Source: Bacteroidales bacterium
GTDB lineage: Bacteria; Bacteroidota; Bacteroidia; Bacteroidales; UBA3824
Direction of reading: 5' to 3'
Length of the DNA stretch: 64,000 nt
Assembly: GCA_017412115.1 (NCBI GenBank)
Contig: JAFPYR010000040.1
Span: forward strand, 1 to 64,000
Below are positions 26,173-35,300 of this stretch, one piece after another. The position numbers were made by a program, and so were the translations under genes. Position 1 is the first letter of the stretch; every line of letters begins with the position of its first letter. The notes below the pieces were generated by a model. The model made no database searches. It had not been told where the DNA came from and saw only the letters and a list, made by a program, of their open reading frames with translations.

Positions 26173-26814
26173 ATGATAGAATTAACAGAAAAAGGAGCGG
26201 AAAATTCTTCCGGTACACGATACATTAAAATAGAGCGTTACAATTCCGATACTACGCTTGCTATTGCTGATAGTGTTAAGAATATGATTTCGCAAATCGG
26301 TGAAGATACCTCGCGCGATGGTCTTATTGATACACCGATGAGGGTTTCAAAAGCGTTTCAGTTTTGTACTCAAGGTTATCAGACCGACCCGAAAAAAATT
26401 CTTGAAGGCGCACTTTTCAAAGAAGATTATTCGCAAATGGTTTTGGTGAAAAATATCGAACTTTATTCGATGTGCGAACACCATTTGTTACCGTTTTTCG
26501 GAAAAGCGCACGTAGCCTACATTCCTAACGGTACGATAACGGGTCTTAGCAAAATCGCGAGGGTCGTTGATGCGTATGCACGTCGTTTACAGGTTCAGGA
26601 GCGTTTAACGATGCAAATTCGTGATTGTATTCAAGAGACTCTCCATCCTTGGGGCGTTGCAGTCGTTATTGAAGCTTCTCATCTTTGTATGATGATGCGC
26701 GGTGTTCAAAAACAAAATTCCGTTACCACAACATCAGCTTTTACGGGTGCATTTCTTAAAAATACTTCAACCCGTGAGGAGTTTTTAAGGTTGGTGAACG
26801 CAAATTTGCATTGA
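26173..26814 (+). CDS. folE: GTP cyclohydrolase I
   Basis: This enzyme converts GTP to 7,8-dihydroneopterin triphosphate, the first step of folate (and queuosine) synthesis. The zinc site is formed by C and H of [15 protein letters not shown] and the C of [34 protein letters not shown] supplies the conserved substrate-binding helix. The 213 residues include a short non-conserved N-terminal extension of about 20 residues. It is transcribed alone from a good promoter and ends at a hairpin. Confidence 0.97.
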   Translation: MIELTEKGAENSSGTRYIKIERYNSDTTLAIADSVKNMISQIGEDTSRDGLIDTPMRVSKAFQFCTQGYQTDPKKILEGALFKEDYSQMVLVKNIELYSMCEHHLLPFFGKAHVAYIPNGTITGLSKIARVVDAYARRLQVQERLTMQIRDCIQETLHPWGVAVVIEASHLCMMMRGVQKQNSVTTTSAFTGAFLKNTSTREEFLRLVNANLH

Positions 26815-26825
26815 AGAAAAAAATT

Positions 26826-26859
26826 AAGGGGCTATGTTTTTTATAGTCCCTTTTCTTTT
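26826..26859 (+). terminator. Terminator of folE
   Basis: AAGGGGCTAT (26826-26835) pairs with ATAGTCCCTT (26843-26852) with one G-U pair, followed by TTCTTTT. The right arm is also the last codons and stop of the convergent DUF3109 gene. Confidence 0.75.
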
Positions 26860-27419
26860 AAATATGCTTTTCCGACCTCGCAGAGTTCCTTATAGAATTC
26901 TTTTCCGAAGGCTTGGGTTATAGGCTCTTGTAAAAATTTATAACAAGGAATACCTATCTGGGTCCCGTTTCTCATTGCTGATTTGCAGATATGCCAGCGG
27001 TGAAATTTTATGGCTTTGAAAGGTCCTACTTTGTCGATTCTAATCGGATACAGATAACACGAAATAGGTTTGCGCCATGAAGTTTTTCCCTCTAAAAATG
27101 CTTTTTCGTAAGCGCACATTGCAATTCCGTCTTTGTATGTAACGTATGCACATTCTGCGCCATTTACTAATGGCGTGCCGAGGTCGCCGTCAGAGTCTAT
27201 TACGCCGAAACCTTGTTCTTCAACAGCTTTGATATTTTTTTCTTCCAAATACTCTTTGGCGAAAGGAAAATCTCTTTCCAAATCGTCTAACTCTTTTTCT
27301 AAAAGCGGTGCGCCGGAATCGCCTTCTATGCAACATTCTCCTTTACAGGCTTTTATGTCGCAGACAAATTTCTGCAAAAAAATATCTTCGTCAATTAATA
27401 TGTCGTTGAGAATTAACAT
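26841..27419 (-). CDS. DUF3109 family protein
   Basis: This is a 192-residue cysteine-rich cytoplasmic protein. Conserved cysteines occur in FVCDIKACKGECCIEGD at the N-terminus and then in NGAECAYV, IAMCAYEK, PISCYLYP, WHICKSA and IGIPCYKFL. The pattern is that of DUF3109, related to the zinc/iron-chelating YkgJ type; a metal site is likely but its function is unknown. It is convergent with folE, sharing the terminator region, and diverges from accA. Confidence 0.9.
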   Translation of the reverse strand: MLILNDILIDEDIFLQKFVCDIKACKGECCIEGDSGAPLLEKELDDLERDFPFAKEYLEEKNIKAVEEQGFGVIDSDGDLGTPLVNGAECAYVTYKDGIAMCAYEKAFLEGKTSWRKPISCYLYPIRIDKVGPFKAIKFHRWHICKSAMRNGTQIGIPCYKFLQEPITQAFGKEFYKELCEVGKAYLKEKGL

Positions 27420-27485
27420 CTTTTTTTATTTTTTTTCTTGCGGCAAAGTTAATCATTATACTTGAAACCAAGAAAAAAAGTTTTT

Positions 27486-27517
27486 TTTGTTACTCCTAAA
27501 AAAAATTTATACTTTTG
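27486..27517 (+). promoter_or_regulatory. Promoter of accA-dnaB
   Basis: TTTG (27486-27489), a 20-base spacer and TACTTTTG (27510-27517) match both Bacteroidota promoter elements. The leader to the accA ATG is about 45 bases. Confidence 0.75.
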
Positions 27518-27569
27518 CACCACCACTAACGGCGTTTTTTTTGACGCTAAAAAAAGTTTAAAAAAAGAT

Positions 27570-28520
27570 ATGCAATTACTTGAATTTGAACAGCCTATAC
27601 AGGAACTTGAAGAACAACTCTCTAAGGCGGAGGAAATCAAAAAGGCAGGTTCCGTTGATATTGACAGCACAATTTCAGAGCTGAAACAAAAAATTGTCAA
27701 CACCCGTAAAGAAATTTACGAGAACCTTACGCCTTGGCAGAGGGTTCAGGTTTCAAGACATCCGGAAAGACCTTATACATTGGGTTATATCCGTCATATT
27801 TGCGACGAGTTTATAGAACTTCACGGCGACCGTAATATTAAAGACGATACTGCTATGGTCGGTGGTTGGGGTATGGTTGATGGCAAATCCATAATGTTTA
27901 TCGGTCAGCAAAAAGGCGAAAATACCAAATTGCGTCAATACAGAAATTTTGGTATGGCTAATCCTGAAGGTTATCGCAAAGCCCTAAGACTTATGCGTAT
28001 GGCTGAAAAATTTCAGAAACCTATTGTAACTCTTATCGATACTCCCGGCGCATATCCGGGTTCTGAGGCTGAAGAACGCGGTCAGGCAGAGGCAATCGCA
28101 AGAAACATTTATGAAATGTTCAGAATCAAAGTGCCTATCGTATGTATCGTAATCGGTGAAGGTGCATCGGGCGGTGCTATCGGTATCGGTGTGGGCGACA
28201 GAGTTTTTATGTTGGAAAACACTTGGTATTCGGTTATTGCGCCGGAGAGTTGTTCAAGTATTTTGTGGAGAAGTTGGGATTTCAAACGTGAGGCTGCCGC
28301 TGCTTTGAAACTTACCTCTAACGATATGCTTAGCAATAAGTTAATTGACGGTGTTATAAAAGAACCTGATGGAGGCGCACACAGCAATCCTCAAGAAATG
28401 TATGCTACCGTTAAGAAAACTATACTTGATACAATCAACGAATTGGAAAAAATTCCGACTGAAGAATTATTGAAACAGCGTTTGGATAAATTCTGCGCTA
28501 TGGGCGTTTATAACGAATAA
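27570..28520 (+). CDS. accA: Acetyl-CoA carboxylase carboxyltransferase subunit alpha
   Basis: This is the alpha subunit of the carboxyltransferase that makes malonyl-CoA for fatty-acid synthesis; it works with AccD, which is not in this window. The N-terminal helix [53 protein letters not shown] and [17 protein letters not shown] are diagnostic. The start at 27570 gives the normal 316-residue protein; an in-frame ATG at 27462 lies upstream of the promoter and is rejected. dnaB follows 14 bases later. Confidence 0.97.
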   Translation: MQLLEFEQPIQELEEQLSKAEEIKKAGSVDIDSTISELKQKIVNTRKEIYENLTPWQRVQVSRHPERPYTLGYIRHICDEFIELHGDRNIKDDTAMVGGWGMVDGKSIMFIGQQKGENTKLRQYRNFGMANPEGYRKALRLMRMAEKFQKPIVTLIDTPGAYPGSEAEERGQAEAIARNIYEMFRIKVPIVCIVIGEGASGGAIGIGVGDRVFMLENTWYSVIAPESCSSILWRSWDFKREAAAALKLTSNDMLSNKLIDGVIKEPDGGAHSNPQEMYATVKKTILDTINELEKIPTEELLKQRLDKFCAMGVYNE

Positions 28521-28534
28521 GGAGGAAACTGTTT

Positions 28535-30082
28535 ATGCCGGCAACTGCAAATGAAAATAGTCAGCCCAAAAAACGCACTGACCGTTCTTTGGTGATTCAT
28601 CAAAACGACCAATACGGAAGAATACCGCCGCATGATTTAGCTTTGGAGGAATTTGTGCTCGGTGCTATAATGGTAGAGGAGGGTTCTGAAATTGACGTTT
28701 TCAATATTCTTTCTCCTGATAGTTTTTATACCGATGCCCACAGAAAAATTTATGAGGCGATTCTAAAACTTTCATCGGCACAGCAGCCGATTGATATGTA
28801 TACCGTCATTGAGCAGTTGTCGAAAAACGGGACACTCGAAGATGTCGGCGGTACTTATTATATAGCATCGCTGACAGAAAAAGTCGGTTCGGCGGCTCAC
28901 CTTGAATTTCATTCAAGAATTCTTCAGCAAAAATATATTGCCCGTCAATTAATAAAAATTGCAACGGAAATCGAAGACCAATCATACGACCCGACAGCAG
29001 AAGTTGATGACATTTTGTCATATTCCGAAAAATCTATTTTCGATTTGGCTAACGGTAACATCAAGACGCAAACAAAATCAATGTCAGATGTTTTGAAGGA
29101 ATCTCTCAAGCAAATCGAAGATGCGGGAAAACGTGAAGACGGTCTTTCCGGCGTGCCTTCGGGTTTTACCTCTTTGGACAAGATAACGCAAGGCTGGCAA
29201 AATTCTGATATGATTGTCGTTGCGGCACGTCCTGCAATGGGTAAAACGGCTTTCATTCTCTCGATGGCGCGTAATATGACGGTCAATTTCAAAATTCCCG
29301 TTCTTATTTTCTCACTTGAAATGTCGGCGGTTCAGTTGGTTAACCGTTTAATAGTCAGTGAGTCAGAACTCTCATCAGAAAAAATACGTACAGGTAAACT
29401 TGAGGATTACGAATGGACACAATTGGACAACAAAATCAAAAATCTTCAAGATGCACCTTTGTATATAGACGATACGGCGGCAATTTCTCTTTTTGAATTG
29501 CGTTCAAAATGTATCCGTCTTAAAATGCAACATAATATCGGAATGGTTATGATTGACTATTTGCAACTTATGTCAGGTCCGCCTGAGGTTAGAGGTAACC
29601 GTGAACAGGAAGTCTCTACTATTTCCCGCGGTATCAAACAGTTAGCAAAGGAAATTAACGTGCCGATAATTGCATTGTCACAGCTTAGCCGTAGTACGGT
29701 TTCCAGAGGCGGAGATATGCGTCCTCAACTTAACGACCTTCGTGATTCGGGAGCTATTGAGCAGGATGCGGATATTGTTTGCTTTATTCACCGTCCTGAA
29801 TATTATGGTATGCAACAAGATGCCGAGGGAAATTCTACTCAAGGTTTAGGACAGGTTATAATCGCAAAACACAGAAATGGTGCTACTTGCGATGTTAATT
29901 TGAGGTTTAGGGCGGAGTTTGCAAGGTTTGAAGAATGGGATTCTTTGGGCCTAAGTCAAGCTGGTTTGCCCGCTATTGACTCTTCAGGAAATGCTTCGGT
30001 GGAGGTAAGTTCCTCTATTGAAGGTTTGAGCGGACTTGGTGTACCACCACCTATCTCGCCTATGGGTGATGCCCCGTTTTAA
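28535..30082 (+). CDS. dnaB: Replicative DNA helicase DnaB
   Basis: This is the hexameric replicative helicase. The N-terminal primase-interacting domain starts at LALEEFVLGAIM. The RecA-like ATPase domain has the Walker A motif AARPAMGKTAF, Walker B MVMIDYLQLM, and IALSQLSRSTVSRGG, ending with HRNGATCDVNLRF. The length of 515 residues includes a Ser/Gly/Pro-rich tail. There is no intein. The start is preceded by AAGGAGGAAA, a strong Shine-Dalgarno sequence that is unusual for this phylum and for this window. It is co-transcribed with accA. Confidence 0.97.
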   Translation: MPATANENSQPKKRTDRSLVIHQNDQYGRIPPHDLALEEFVLGAIMVEEGSEIDVFNILSPDSFYTDAHRKIYEAILKLSSAQQPIDMYTVIEQLSKNGTLEDVGGTYYIASLTEKVGSAAHLEFHSRILQQKYIARQLIKIATEIEDQSYDPTAEVDDILSYSEKSIFDLANGNIKTQTKSMSDVLKESLKQIEDAGKREDGLSGVPSGFTSLDKITQGWQNSDMIVVAARPAMGKTAFILSMARNMTVNFKIPVLIFSLEMSAVQLVNRLIVSESELSSEKIRTGKLEDYEWTQLDNKIKNLQDAPLYIDDTAAISLFELRSKCIRLKMQHNIGMVMIDYLQLMSGPPEVRGNREQEVSTISRGIKQLAKEINVPIIALSQLSRSTVSRGGDMRPQLNDLRDSGAIEQDADIVCFIHRPEYYGMQQDAEGNSTQGLGQVIIAKHRNGATCDVNLRFRAEFARFEEWDSLGLSQAGLPAIDSSGNASVEVSSSIEGLSGLGVPPPISPMGDAPF

Positions 30083-30133
30083 GCCGTTTCTTATTATAAA
30101 AGGCTGAGAAGAGAAAAACAAGGAACAAAAACT

Positions 30134-31390
30134 ATGAACAAAATACTATTAACGATATTATTATTTTTGTTGCCGTATATGTCTTTCGGTTTAAAAATTT
30201 TGATACCGATGGACGAGACGCAGACAAATCATTTGAAAGCCTACGGTGTTTGTTATGCAGTTTTGGAGAAAGGCGGTTCGGCGCAGTGGCTTTTAAATTA
30301 TCGCGGCGGAAGTTTTTTGACGGATTTTTCCGAAGACATTGCAAAAATTTGCAGGGTCAGAAATGTTAAGTTTGAACAAATAGCCGATGCTGCGGCGGAG
30401 CATATCCTTTTAGAAATTTCGCAAAACGATGTTAATATGGAGCAGATAAAATTGGAAAAAGCTCCGAAAATTGCCGTTTACGCTCCTAAAACTTACAAGC
30501 CTTGGGACGATGCCGTAATGCTTGTTTTAACATACGCTGAAATTACTTACACCGTGGTTTATGATGAGGAGATTTTAACTGGCAAACTCTCAAAATACGA
30601 TTGGTTACATGTTCACCATGAGGATTTTACGGGGCAATTCGGAAAGTTTTACGCCATGTACAAAAACGCTCCGTGGTACAAAAATCAAGTTACGGAATTT
30701 AATGCTTTGGCTCAGAAAATGGGTTTTAACAAGGTTTCGCAGCTCAAACTTGCCGTTGCCAAAACGATGAAAGAATTTGTCGGAAACGGTGGTTTTATGT
30801 TTGCAATGTGTTCTGCAACTGATAGTTTTGATATTGCTTTGGCAGCAGAAGGAGTTGATATTTGTCAGCCGATGTTTGACGGTGATCCTATTGACCCGGA
30901 TTGTCAGAAAAAATTGGACTTTTCCAAAACGTTTGCTTTTAAGGACTTTACGTTGGAACTAAACCCTAATGTTTACGAATATTCCGATATTGACGCAACA
31001 CGAACAAGAAGAGTTACGCAGGATAACGATATTTTTACGCTTTTTGATTTTTCAGCAAAATGGGATCCCGTTCCTACGATGTTGTGTCAAAACCATGTTT
31101 CTGTTATTGACGGTTTTATGGGTCAGACAACGGCTTATAACAAAAAGGTTTTGAAATCATCGGTTTTGATTCTGGGCGAAAACAAAGCCGCTAACGAGGC
31201 GCGTTATATTCACGGAGAGTACGAAAAAGGCACGTGGACTTGGTATGCCGGACACGACCCTGAGGATTATACGCATTATGTCGGCGACAAACCTACGGAT
31301 TTGGATTTGCACCCGAATTCACCGGGCTTCCGTCTGATACTCAACAACGTACTTTTTCCCGCTGCGAAAAAGAAAAAAATGAAAACCTAA
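30134..31390 (+). CDS. Exported Bacteroidota protein often mislabelled asparagine synthetase B
   Basis: The product has 418 residues with a signal peptide (about residues 1-19). It contains PMDETQTNHLKAYG, WLHVHHEDFTGQFGKF, FVGNGGFMFAMCSATDSFD and YAGHDPEDYTHYVGD. It looks like a glutamine-amidotransferase-type or ThuA-like fold adapted to the periplasm. Homologues are often called asparagine synthetase B, but no N-terminal catalytic cysteine or ATP-pyrophosphatase motif is present, so that name is not supported. The stop codon shares a CTAA with the stop of the convergent DUF2752 gene. Confidence 0.78.
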   Translation: MNKILLTILLFLLPYMSFGLKILIPMDETQTNHLKAYGVCYAVLEKGGSAQWLLNYRGGSFLTDFSEDIAKICRVRNVKFEQIADAAAEHILLEISQNDVNMEQIKLEKAPKIAVYAPKTYKPWDDAVMLVLTYAEITYTVVYDEEILTGKLSKYDWLHVHHEDFTGQFGKFYAMYKNAPWYKNQVTEFNALAQKMGFNKVSQLKLAVAKTMKEFVGNGGFMFAMCSATDSFDIALAAEGVDICQPMFDGDPIDPDCQKKLDFSKTFAFKDFTLELNPNVYEYSDIDATRTRRVTQDNDIFTLFDFSAKWDPVPTMLCQNHVSVIDGFMGQTTAYNKKVLKSSVLILGENKAANEARYIHGEYEKGTWTWYAGHDPEDYTHYVGDKPTDLDLHPNSPGFRLILNNVLFPAAKKKKMKT

Positions 31391-31782
31391 AAGTCGAAAA
31401 CGTTTCTTAAAATCCAAAAGGCTATAATCGTAATTAACAGAAAAGAACAAGCGTAAATTCCCGTTATTTGTTTTGATAGTTTCGGAAATTTTTCTTCGAT
31501 GAGTTTTATTTTTAGGATTATAAGTAAGAAAACATAACCGGTCATCAAATACAAAAGCGGATTTTGTAAAAATGATTTTTTGATTTCTCCTTTCAAAAGA
31601 TAATGTAGCGCCCTTTGACCGCCGCAACCCGGACATTTGTAACCCGTTGCGGTATAAAAAATACATTTGGGCATTACTTTGGAATTTTCCGGATTATTGT
31701 TATAATAAAATTTTAGGATTAACACCATAATTATTAATGCTGCTAATCCTAAAATTATTATGATTAATTGTCTTATTTTCAT
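31387..31782 (-). CDS. DUF2752 membrane protein
   Basis: The product has 131 residues with an N-terminal transmembrane helix, the DUF2752 signature CIFYTATGYKCPGCGGQRALHYLL (residues about 40-63), and two further hydrophobic helices. The CPGCGGQR cluster suggests a metal or redox site at the membrane surface. The ATG at 31782 is chosen over one 69 bases upstream that would overlap the preceding gene. It follows the GYF/dispanin-like gene by seven bases, a pairing that recurs in Bacteroidota. Confidence 0.85.
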   Translation of the reverse strand: MKIRQLIIIILGLAALIIMVLILKFYYNNNPENSKVMPKCIFYTATGYKCPGCGGQRALHYLLKGEIKKSFLQNPLLYLMTGYVFLLIILKIKLIEEKFPKLSKQITGIYACSFLLITIIAFWILRNVFDF

Positions 31783-31789
31783 GAATTTT

Positions 31790-32293
31790 TTATCGAAGGT
31801 GTGGTAACACGTTGACAAATCCCACAAATGCAGTGTACGTGATAACCGCAAGAAATCCTAAAATAGCTCCTACGATAATCCATGTTTTAGCATCTTTGTA
31901 TTTTTTGCGGGCTTGCTCATAATTACCTTTTGCCCATTCTATTTCAGAGCGGAGAGTCATTATGATTCCGACAATACCCGTTATGTTACAGCACAAAAAA
32001 TTTGATACTACCGCCCAAACCAACAATGTTTGAAAATCAGGCGGTACTTGATAATTTTTTTCTGAACTATAATTGGATTTATTATAGTTGTTTGTCTGCT
32101 GCGGAATTATTTCGGGTGGATTAGGCGCATTGAGATTCAGAGCCTCGAAAACCTCTGGAACATCTTTTGCTTTTGCCCATTTTTCCATACCCTCCGTCCA
32201 AATATCAGTTTCGGGAGTGATATTTTTTATCAACTCCAAAAAATCTACCGGACCTTTTTGTGTGTTTCCTTCGTAATAAAAATACTGACTCAT
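31790..32293 (-). CDS. GYF_2 and CD225/dispanin-like membrane protein
   Basis: The product has 167 residues. The first 50 match a GYF_2-type domain (YFYYEGNTQKGPV, then DIWTEGMEKWAKAKDV). A Pro/Asn/Gln-rich linker follows, and then two transmembrane helices (about 87-110 and 137-160) separated by SEIEWAKGNYEQARKKYKDAK. That two-helix unit is the CD225/dispanin arrangement known from interferon-induced IFITM proteins. It lies 15 bases after hom on the same strand and directly before the DUF2752 gene, so the three may share a transcript. Cellular role unknown. Confidence 0.82.
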   Translation of the reverse strand: MSQYFYYEGNTQKGPVDFLELIKNITPETDIWTEGMEKWAKAKDVPEVFEALNLNAPNPPEIIPQQTNNYNKSNYSSEKNYQVPPDFQTLLVWAVVSNFLCCNITGIVGIIMTLRSEIEWAKGNYEQARKKYKDAKTWIIVGAILGFLAVITYTAFVGFVNVLPHLR

Positions 32294-32308
32294 AAAATAT
32301 TATCTTTT

Positions 32309-33604
32309 TTAGTAAAGTATCGGGAGAATTTTCGGCTCTTCCAACAAGAGTTCGGGTTTTTCTTTCTTGATGTCTTCTATTGCTGCCTCTATCGTTTTAA
32401 GACTGCACGTGTCCGTTTCAATCGAGAAATCTGCTGTTTCGCCCGAAAATCTGTTATGACCGACGGTTTCGATGTTGATGCCTTGTTTTCCGATGCAAGT
32501 TGTAATAAGACCTGTTGTACCAGGCAGGTTTTTGGTCTTGAAACTTACCAAGTACGGGAACGAAATCTCTTTTGCATCGCCCAAAACGTATTGTTCTTTT
32601 TCGTTGTAAGTCTCTACCTCGCCGTGTCTTGCTATGAAAACAATGTCTGAGACTATACTCATTGCCGTTTCTGTACTTCCTGCACCTTTACCGATAAGGA
32701 AATGTGTGTCGGAATATTTGTTGTCAAGTCTTACGGCGTTTACGGCGTAGTTTACTTTTGAAAGCGTATTGTCGTTTTTAACAGCCATCGGTCTTACGGT
32801 TGCGTAAACTTTTTTGTCTTTGAGTTTTGCAAGACAGATAAGTTTTATCGAAGCGTTGATTTCTTTTGCGAAATCCATATCGTTTTTGTTAATATATTCG
32901 ATGCCCACAACAGAAAGCTCTTGCATTGAAACTTTTAAGCCGTATGCTAATTTTATAAGGAGTATCAATTTGTGAGAAGCATCACCGCCGTTGATGTCTA
33001 ACGAGGGGTCAGCCTCGGCATAACCGTTCTCTTGAGCTAATTTCAACGCTTGTGCAAAATCAAGGTTTTGAAGTTGCATTTGTGTTAAAATATAGTTTGA
33101 AGTGCCGTTCATAATACCGCTGACACTTTCAATAATATCGCCCGTAAAACACTCTTTGATACCTTTTATAATCGGAATTGCACCGCATACGGCAGCCTCG
33201 TAGCCTAATTGGAGTTTGTTTTGAGCTGCTTGCGCAAAAATGTCCGCACCGCGCTCTGCCAAAAGGGCTTTGTTGGCTGTAACCAAATGTTTGCCGTTTT
33301 TAAGGACATTCAAACAAGTGTTGTGTACAAAATCACTTTTGCCGCCCATTGTTTCAACAACGACGTCAATGTCCTTATCTTGGAGTATTTGGTCTATTGT
33401 AACGGGTTGCCCCTTAGAGAGAAAATATTTTTCTTCCAAGCCGAATCTTTTGATCGCAGCCTGCGGATTGAGTTCAGCAATGTATTTAAGGGATATTTCC
33501 CTTTGGGCGCGTGCCGATAAAAGTTCTTTCTCTTTGGTAAGTATTTGCGCTACTCCGCCGCCTACTGTACCACAACCTAAAATCGCTATATTTAAAGGTT
33601 TCAT
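32309..33604 (-). CDS. hom: Homoserine dehydrogenase
   Basis: This enzyme reduces aspartate semialdehyde to homoserine, leading to threonine and methionine. The N-terminal Rossmann motif is ILGCGTVGGGVAQIL. The catalytic domain has ETMGG, TANKALLAERG, EAAVCGAIPIIK and GIMNGTSNYILTQM. A C-terminal ACT domain (about residues 355-425) suggests feedback control by threonine. The length is 431 residues. It is the monofunctional form without an aspartokinase domain. Confidence 0.95.
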   Translation of the reverse strand: MKPLNIAILGCGTVGGGVAQILTKEKELLSARAQREISLKYIAELNPQAAIKRFGLEEKYFLSKGQPVTIDQILQDKDIDVVVETMGGKSDFVHNTCLNVLKNGKHLVTANKALLAERGADIFAQAAQNKLQLGYEAAVCGAIPIIKGIKECFTGDIIESVSGIMNGTSNYILTQMQLQNLDFAQALKLAQENGYAEADPSLDINGGDASHKLILLIKLAYGLKVSMQELSVVGIEYINKNDMDFAKEINASIKLICLAKLKDKKVYATVRPMAVKNDNTLSKVNYAVNAVRLDNKYSDTHFLIGKGAGSTETAMSIVSDIVFIARHGEVETYNEKEQYVLGDAKEISFPYLVSFKTKNLPGTTGLITTCIGKQGINIETVGHNRFSGETADFSIETDTCSLKTIEAAIEDIKKEKPELLLEEPKILPILY

Positions 33605-33692
33605 CTAACTTATTTGATTTAAAAAATTTGGCGCAAGATAAGTTTTTTTTTTCTATAAATAAAATTTATTTTTATAACTTAACAATTTAGTT

Positions 33693-33700
33693 TAATTTTG
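33693..33700 (+). promoter_or_regulatory. -7 box of aroB
   Basis: TAATTTTG fits the Bacteroidota -7 consensus, 28 bases before the aroB ATG; the -33 region is not conserved. Confidence 0.45.
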
Positions 33701-33727
33701 CCGCAGTTAGAAAAAATTATATAGAAT

Positions 33728-34783
33728 ATGAATTTACCTCAAAATGTAGTCTGCAACTTGGACTTTCAAACGGAATTGAAAAAAGTTTTGGAAGGCTTTA
33801 GCGGCAAAGTTTTTGTCTTGGTTGATGAAAACACAGAAAAGTTTTGTTTAAATAAACTTACCTTACTCGCTGAATATAAGACTAATGTAATTAAAATAAA
33901 AAGTGGCGAAGAATATAAAAACATTAATACCCTTTCGCAAATTTGGTCACAAATGTCAGAATGTGGCGGCGATAGAAAAAGTCTTTTTATAAATCTTGGT
34001 GGCGGTGTTATCGGTGATATGGGCGGACTTGCCGCTTCGCTTTTTAAACGCGGAATCCGTTTTATTAACATTCCCACAACGCTTTTAGCTCAAGTTGATG
34101 CCTCATGCGGTGGAAAACTTGCTGTTGATTTCAACGGTTTGAAAAACGAAATCGGACTTTTTAGAAATCCTGACAAAGTGATTATCAGCACCGAATTTTT
34201 GAAAACTCTTGATGTTGAGCAGTTGAAATCAGGCATGGCTGAAATGTTGAAACACGCACTTTTGTATAACGAGGAATATTTTTTCGAGTTGAAAGAGTTC
34301 AATCCTTTGAAACCCGATTATGCTTTGCTCGGCTCTTTGGTGGAGACCTCCGTTAAAATCAAAAACGAATTTGTAAGCTCTGACCCGACAGAAAAAGGTC
34401 TTAGAAAAATGCTTAATTTAGGTCATACAATCGGTCATGCGATAGAGAGTTATTCCTTTGAAACCTCTTCTCCCTTGCTTCATGGTCAGGCTGTGGCAGC
34501 AGGATTGGTTTGTGAGCTTTATCTTAGCAACAATTATTTGGATTTTCCGCACACAAAACTTATGGAAATCGTAAGATATATCAATGAACTTTACAAACCG
34601 TTTTTGTTTAAATTCGATACATACGAGTATTTGTATTCGCTTATGACACATGACAAGAAAAACTCCGACGGGGAAATTAATTTTTCACTTGTCAGCGATT
34701 TCGGTCAGTACAAATTCGACTGCAAATGCAAAAAAGATGATATTTTTCAAGCACTTTCGTTTTATAATCAGATTAATCTTTAA
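33728..34783 (+). CDS. aroB: 3-dehydroquinate synthase
   Basis: This enzyme makes 3-dehydroquinate from DAHP in the shikimate pathway, using NAD and a metal. The NAD-binding NLGGGVIGDMGGLAAS, the RFINIPTTLLAQVDASCGGK block, the metal ligands in MAEMLKHALLY (Glu), LNLGHTIGHAIES and LLHGQAVAAG are all present. The length of 351 residues is normal. A small membrane-protein gene follows eight bases later. Confidence 0.96.
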   Translation: MNLPQNVVCNLDFQTELKKVLEGFSGKVFVLVDENTEKFCLNKLTLLAEYKTNVIKIKSGEEYKNINTLSQIWSQMSECGGDRKSLFINLGGGVIGDMGGLAASLFKRGIRFINIPTTLLAQVDASCGGKLAVDFNGLKNEIGLFRNPDKVIISTEFLKTLDVEQLKSGMAEMLKHALLYNEEYFFELKEFNPLKPDYALLGSLVETSVKIKNEFVSSDPTEKGLRKMLNLGHTIGHAIESYSFETSSPLLHGQAVAAGLVCELYLSNNYLDFPHTKLMEIVRYINELYKPFLFKFDTYEYLYSLMTHDKKNSDGEINFSLVSDFGQYKFDCKCKKDDIFQALSFYNQINL

Positions 34784-34791
34784 AAGAAAAA

Positions 34792-35253
34792 ATGTATATT
34801 GACAATACCGTGAGCATGACCAGATGGATGTTAGCTGAGATTTTAACACTCCTTTTCGGCATTGCGTTTATAATTTATTCGATGATGACTCCGGAATTAA
34901 CACCGTTAATTCTTGGAGTGTCATGTTTTGTAGTTCATGTTTTGTTGCTTATTTATAGTCCTTGTTATTTTCATTATAATGACGAAAAAGACCCGTTGGA
35001 AATCCGTAGCGTTACGGCTTTTCCGCTTTTTAGGAAATACCGTCAGTATGGCATTTTGAAAAAAACTATTCAGAGTTATGAAATTACTCAAGGAATGTTG
35101 GGATTGCAAAAGTTTTTGACAATTACGATTAAAGGTCTTGACCCTCAGACGAAGAAGTCTACCGTTAAAAAAATTGAAAAAATCAATATTTCTATCTTGA
35201 AAAAAACTGCTGTTGAGGATTTGGAAAGAACTTTGAAAAAGTACGTGAAATAA
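34792..35253 (+). CDS. Small hypothetical membrane protein
   Basis: The product has 153 residues with two adjacent transmembrane helices (about residues 11-33 and 38-60). A basic, soluble C-terminal domain follows, containing RSVTAFPLFRKYRQYG and lysine-rich strands, and it probably faces the cytoplasm. No family is recognised. The short gap after aroB suggests co-transcription. Confidence 0.7.
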   Translation: MYIDNTVSMTRWMLAEILTLLFGIAFIIYSMMTPELTPLILGVSCFVVHVLLLIYSPCYFHYNDEKDPLEIRSVTAFPLFRKYRQYGILKKTIQSYEITQGMLGLQKFLTITIKGLDPQTKKSTVKKIEKINISILKKTAVEDLERTLKKYVK

Positions 35254-35258
35254 GGCAT

Positions 35259-35266
35259 TATATTTG
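35259..35266 (+). promoter_or_regulatory. -7 box of the LRR gene
   Basis: TATATTTG lies 34 bases before the ATG. A TTTG at 35232-35235 is 23 bases upstream, slightly too far for a standard promoter. Confidence 0.45.
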
Positions 35267-35300
35267 CTCGAAAAAAACAAAAAAAACTTTTATTAACGCT

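Noticed and set aside
30134..31390. Name asparagine synthetase B for the exported protein
   Set aside because: There is a signal peptide, no N-terminal catalytic Cys and no ATP-pyrophosphatase motif, so the name is not supported by the sequence.
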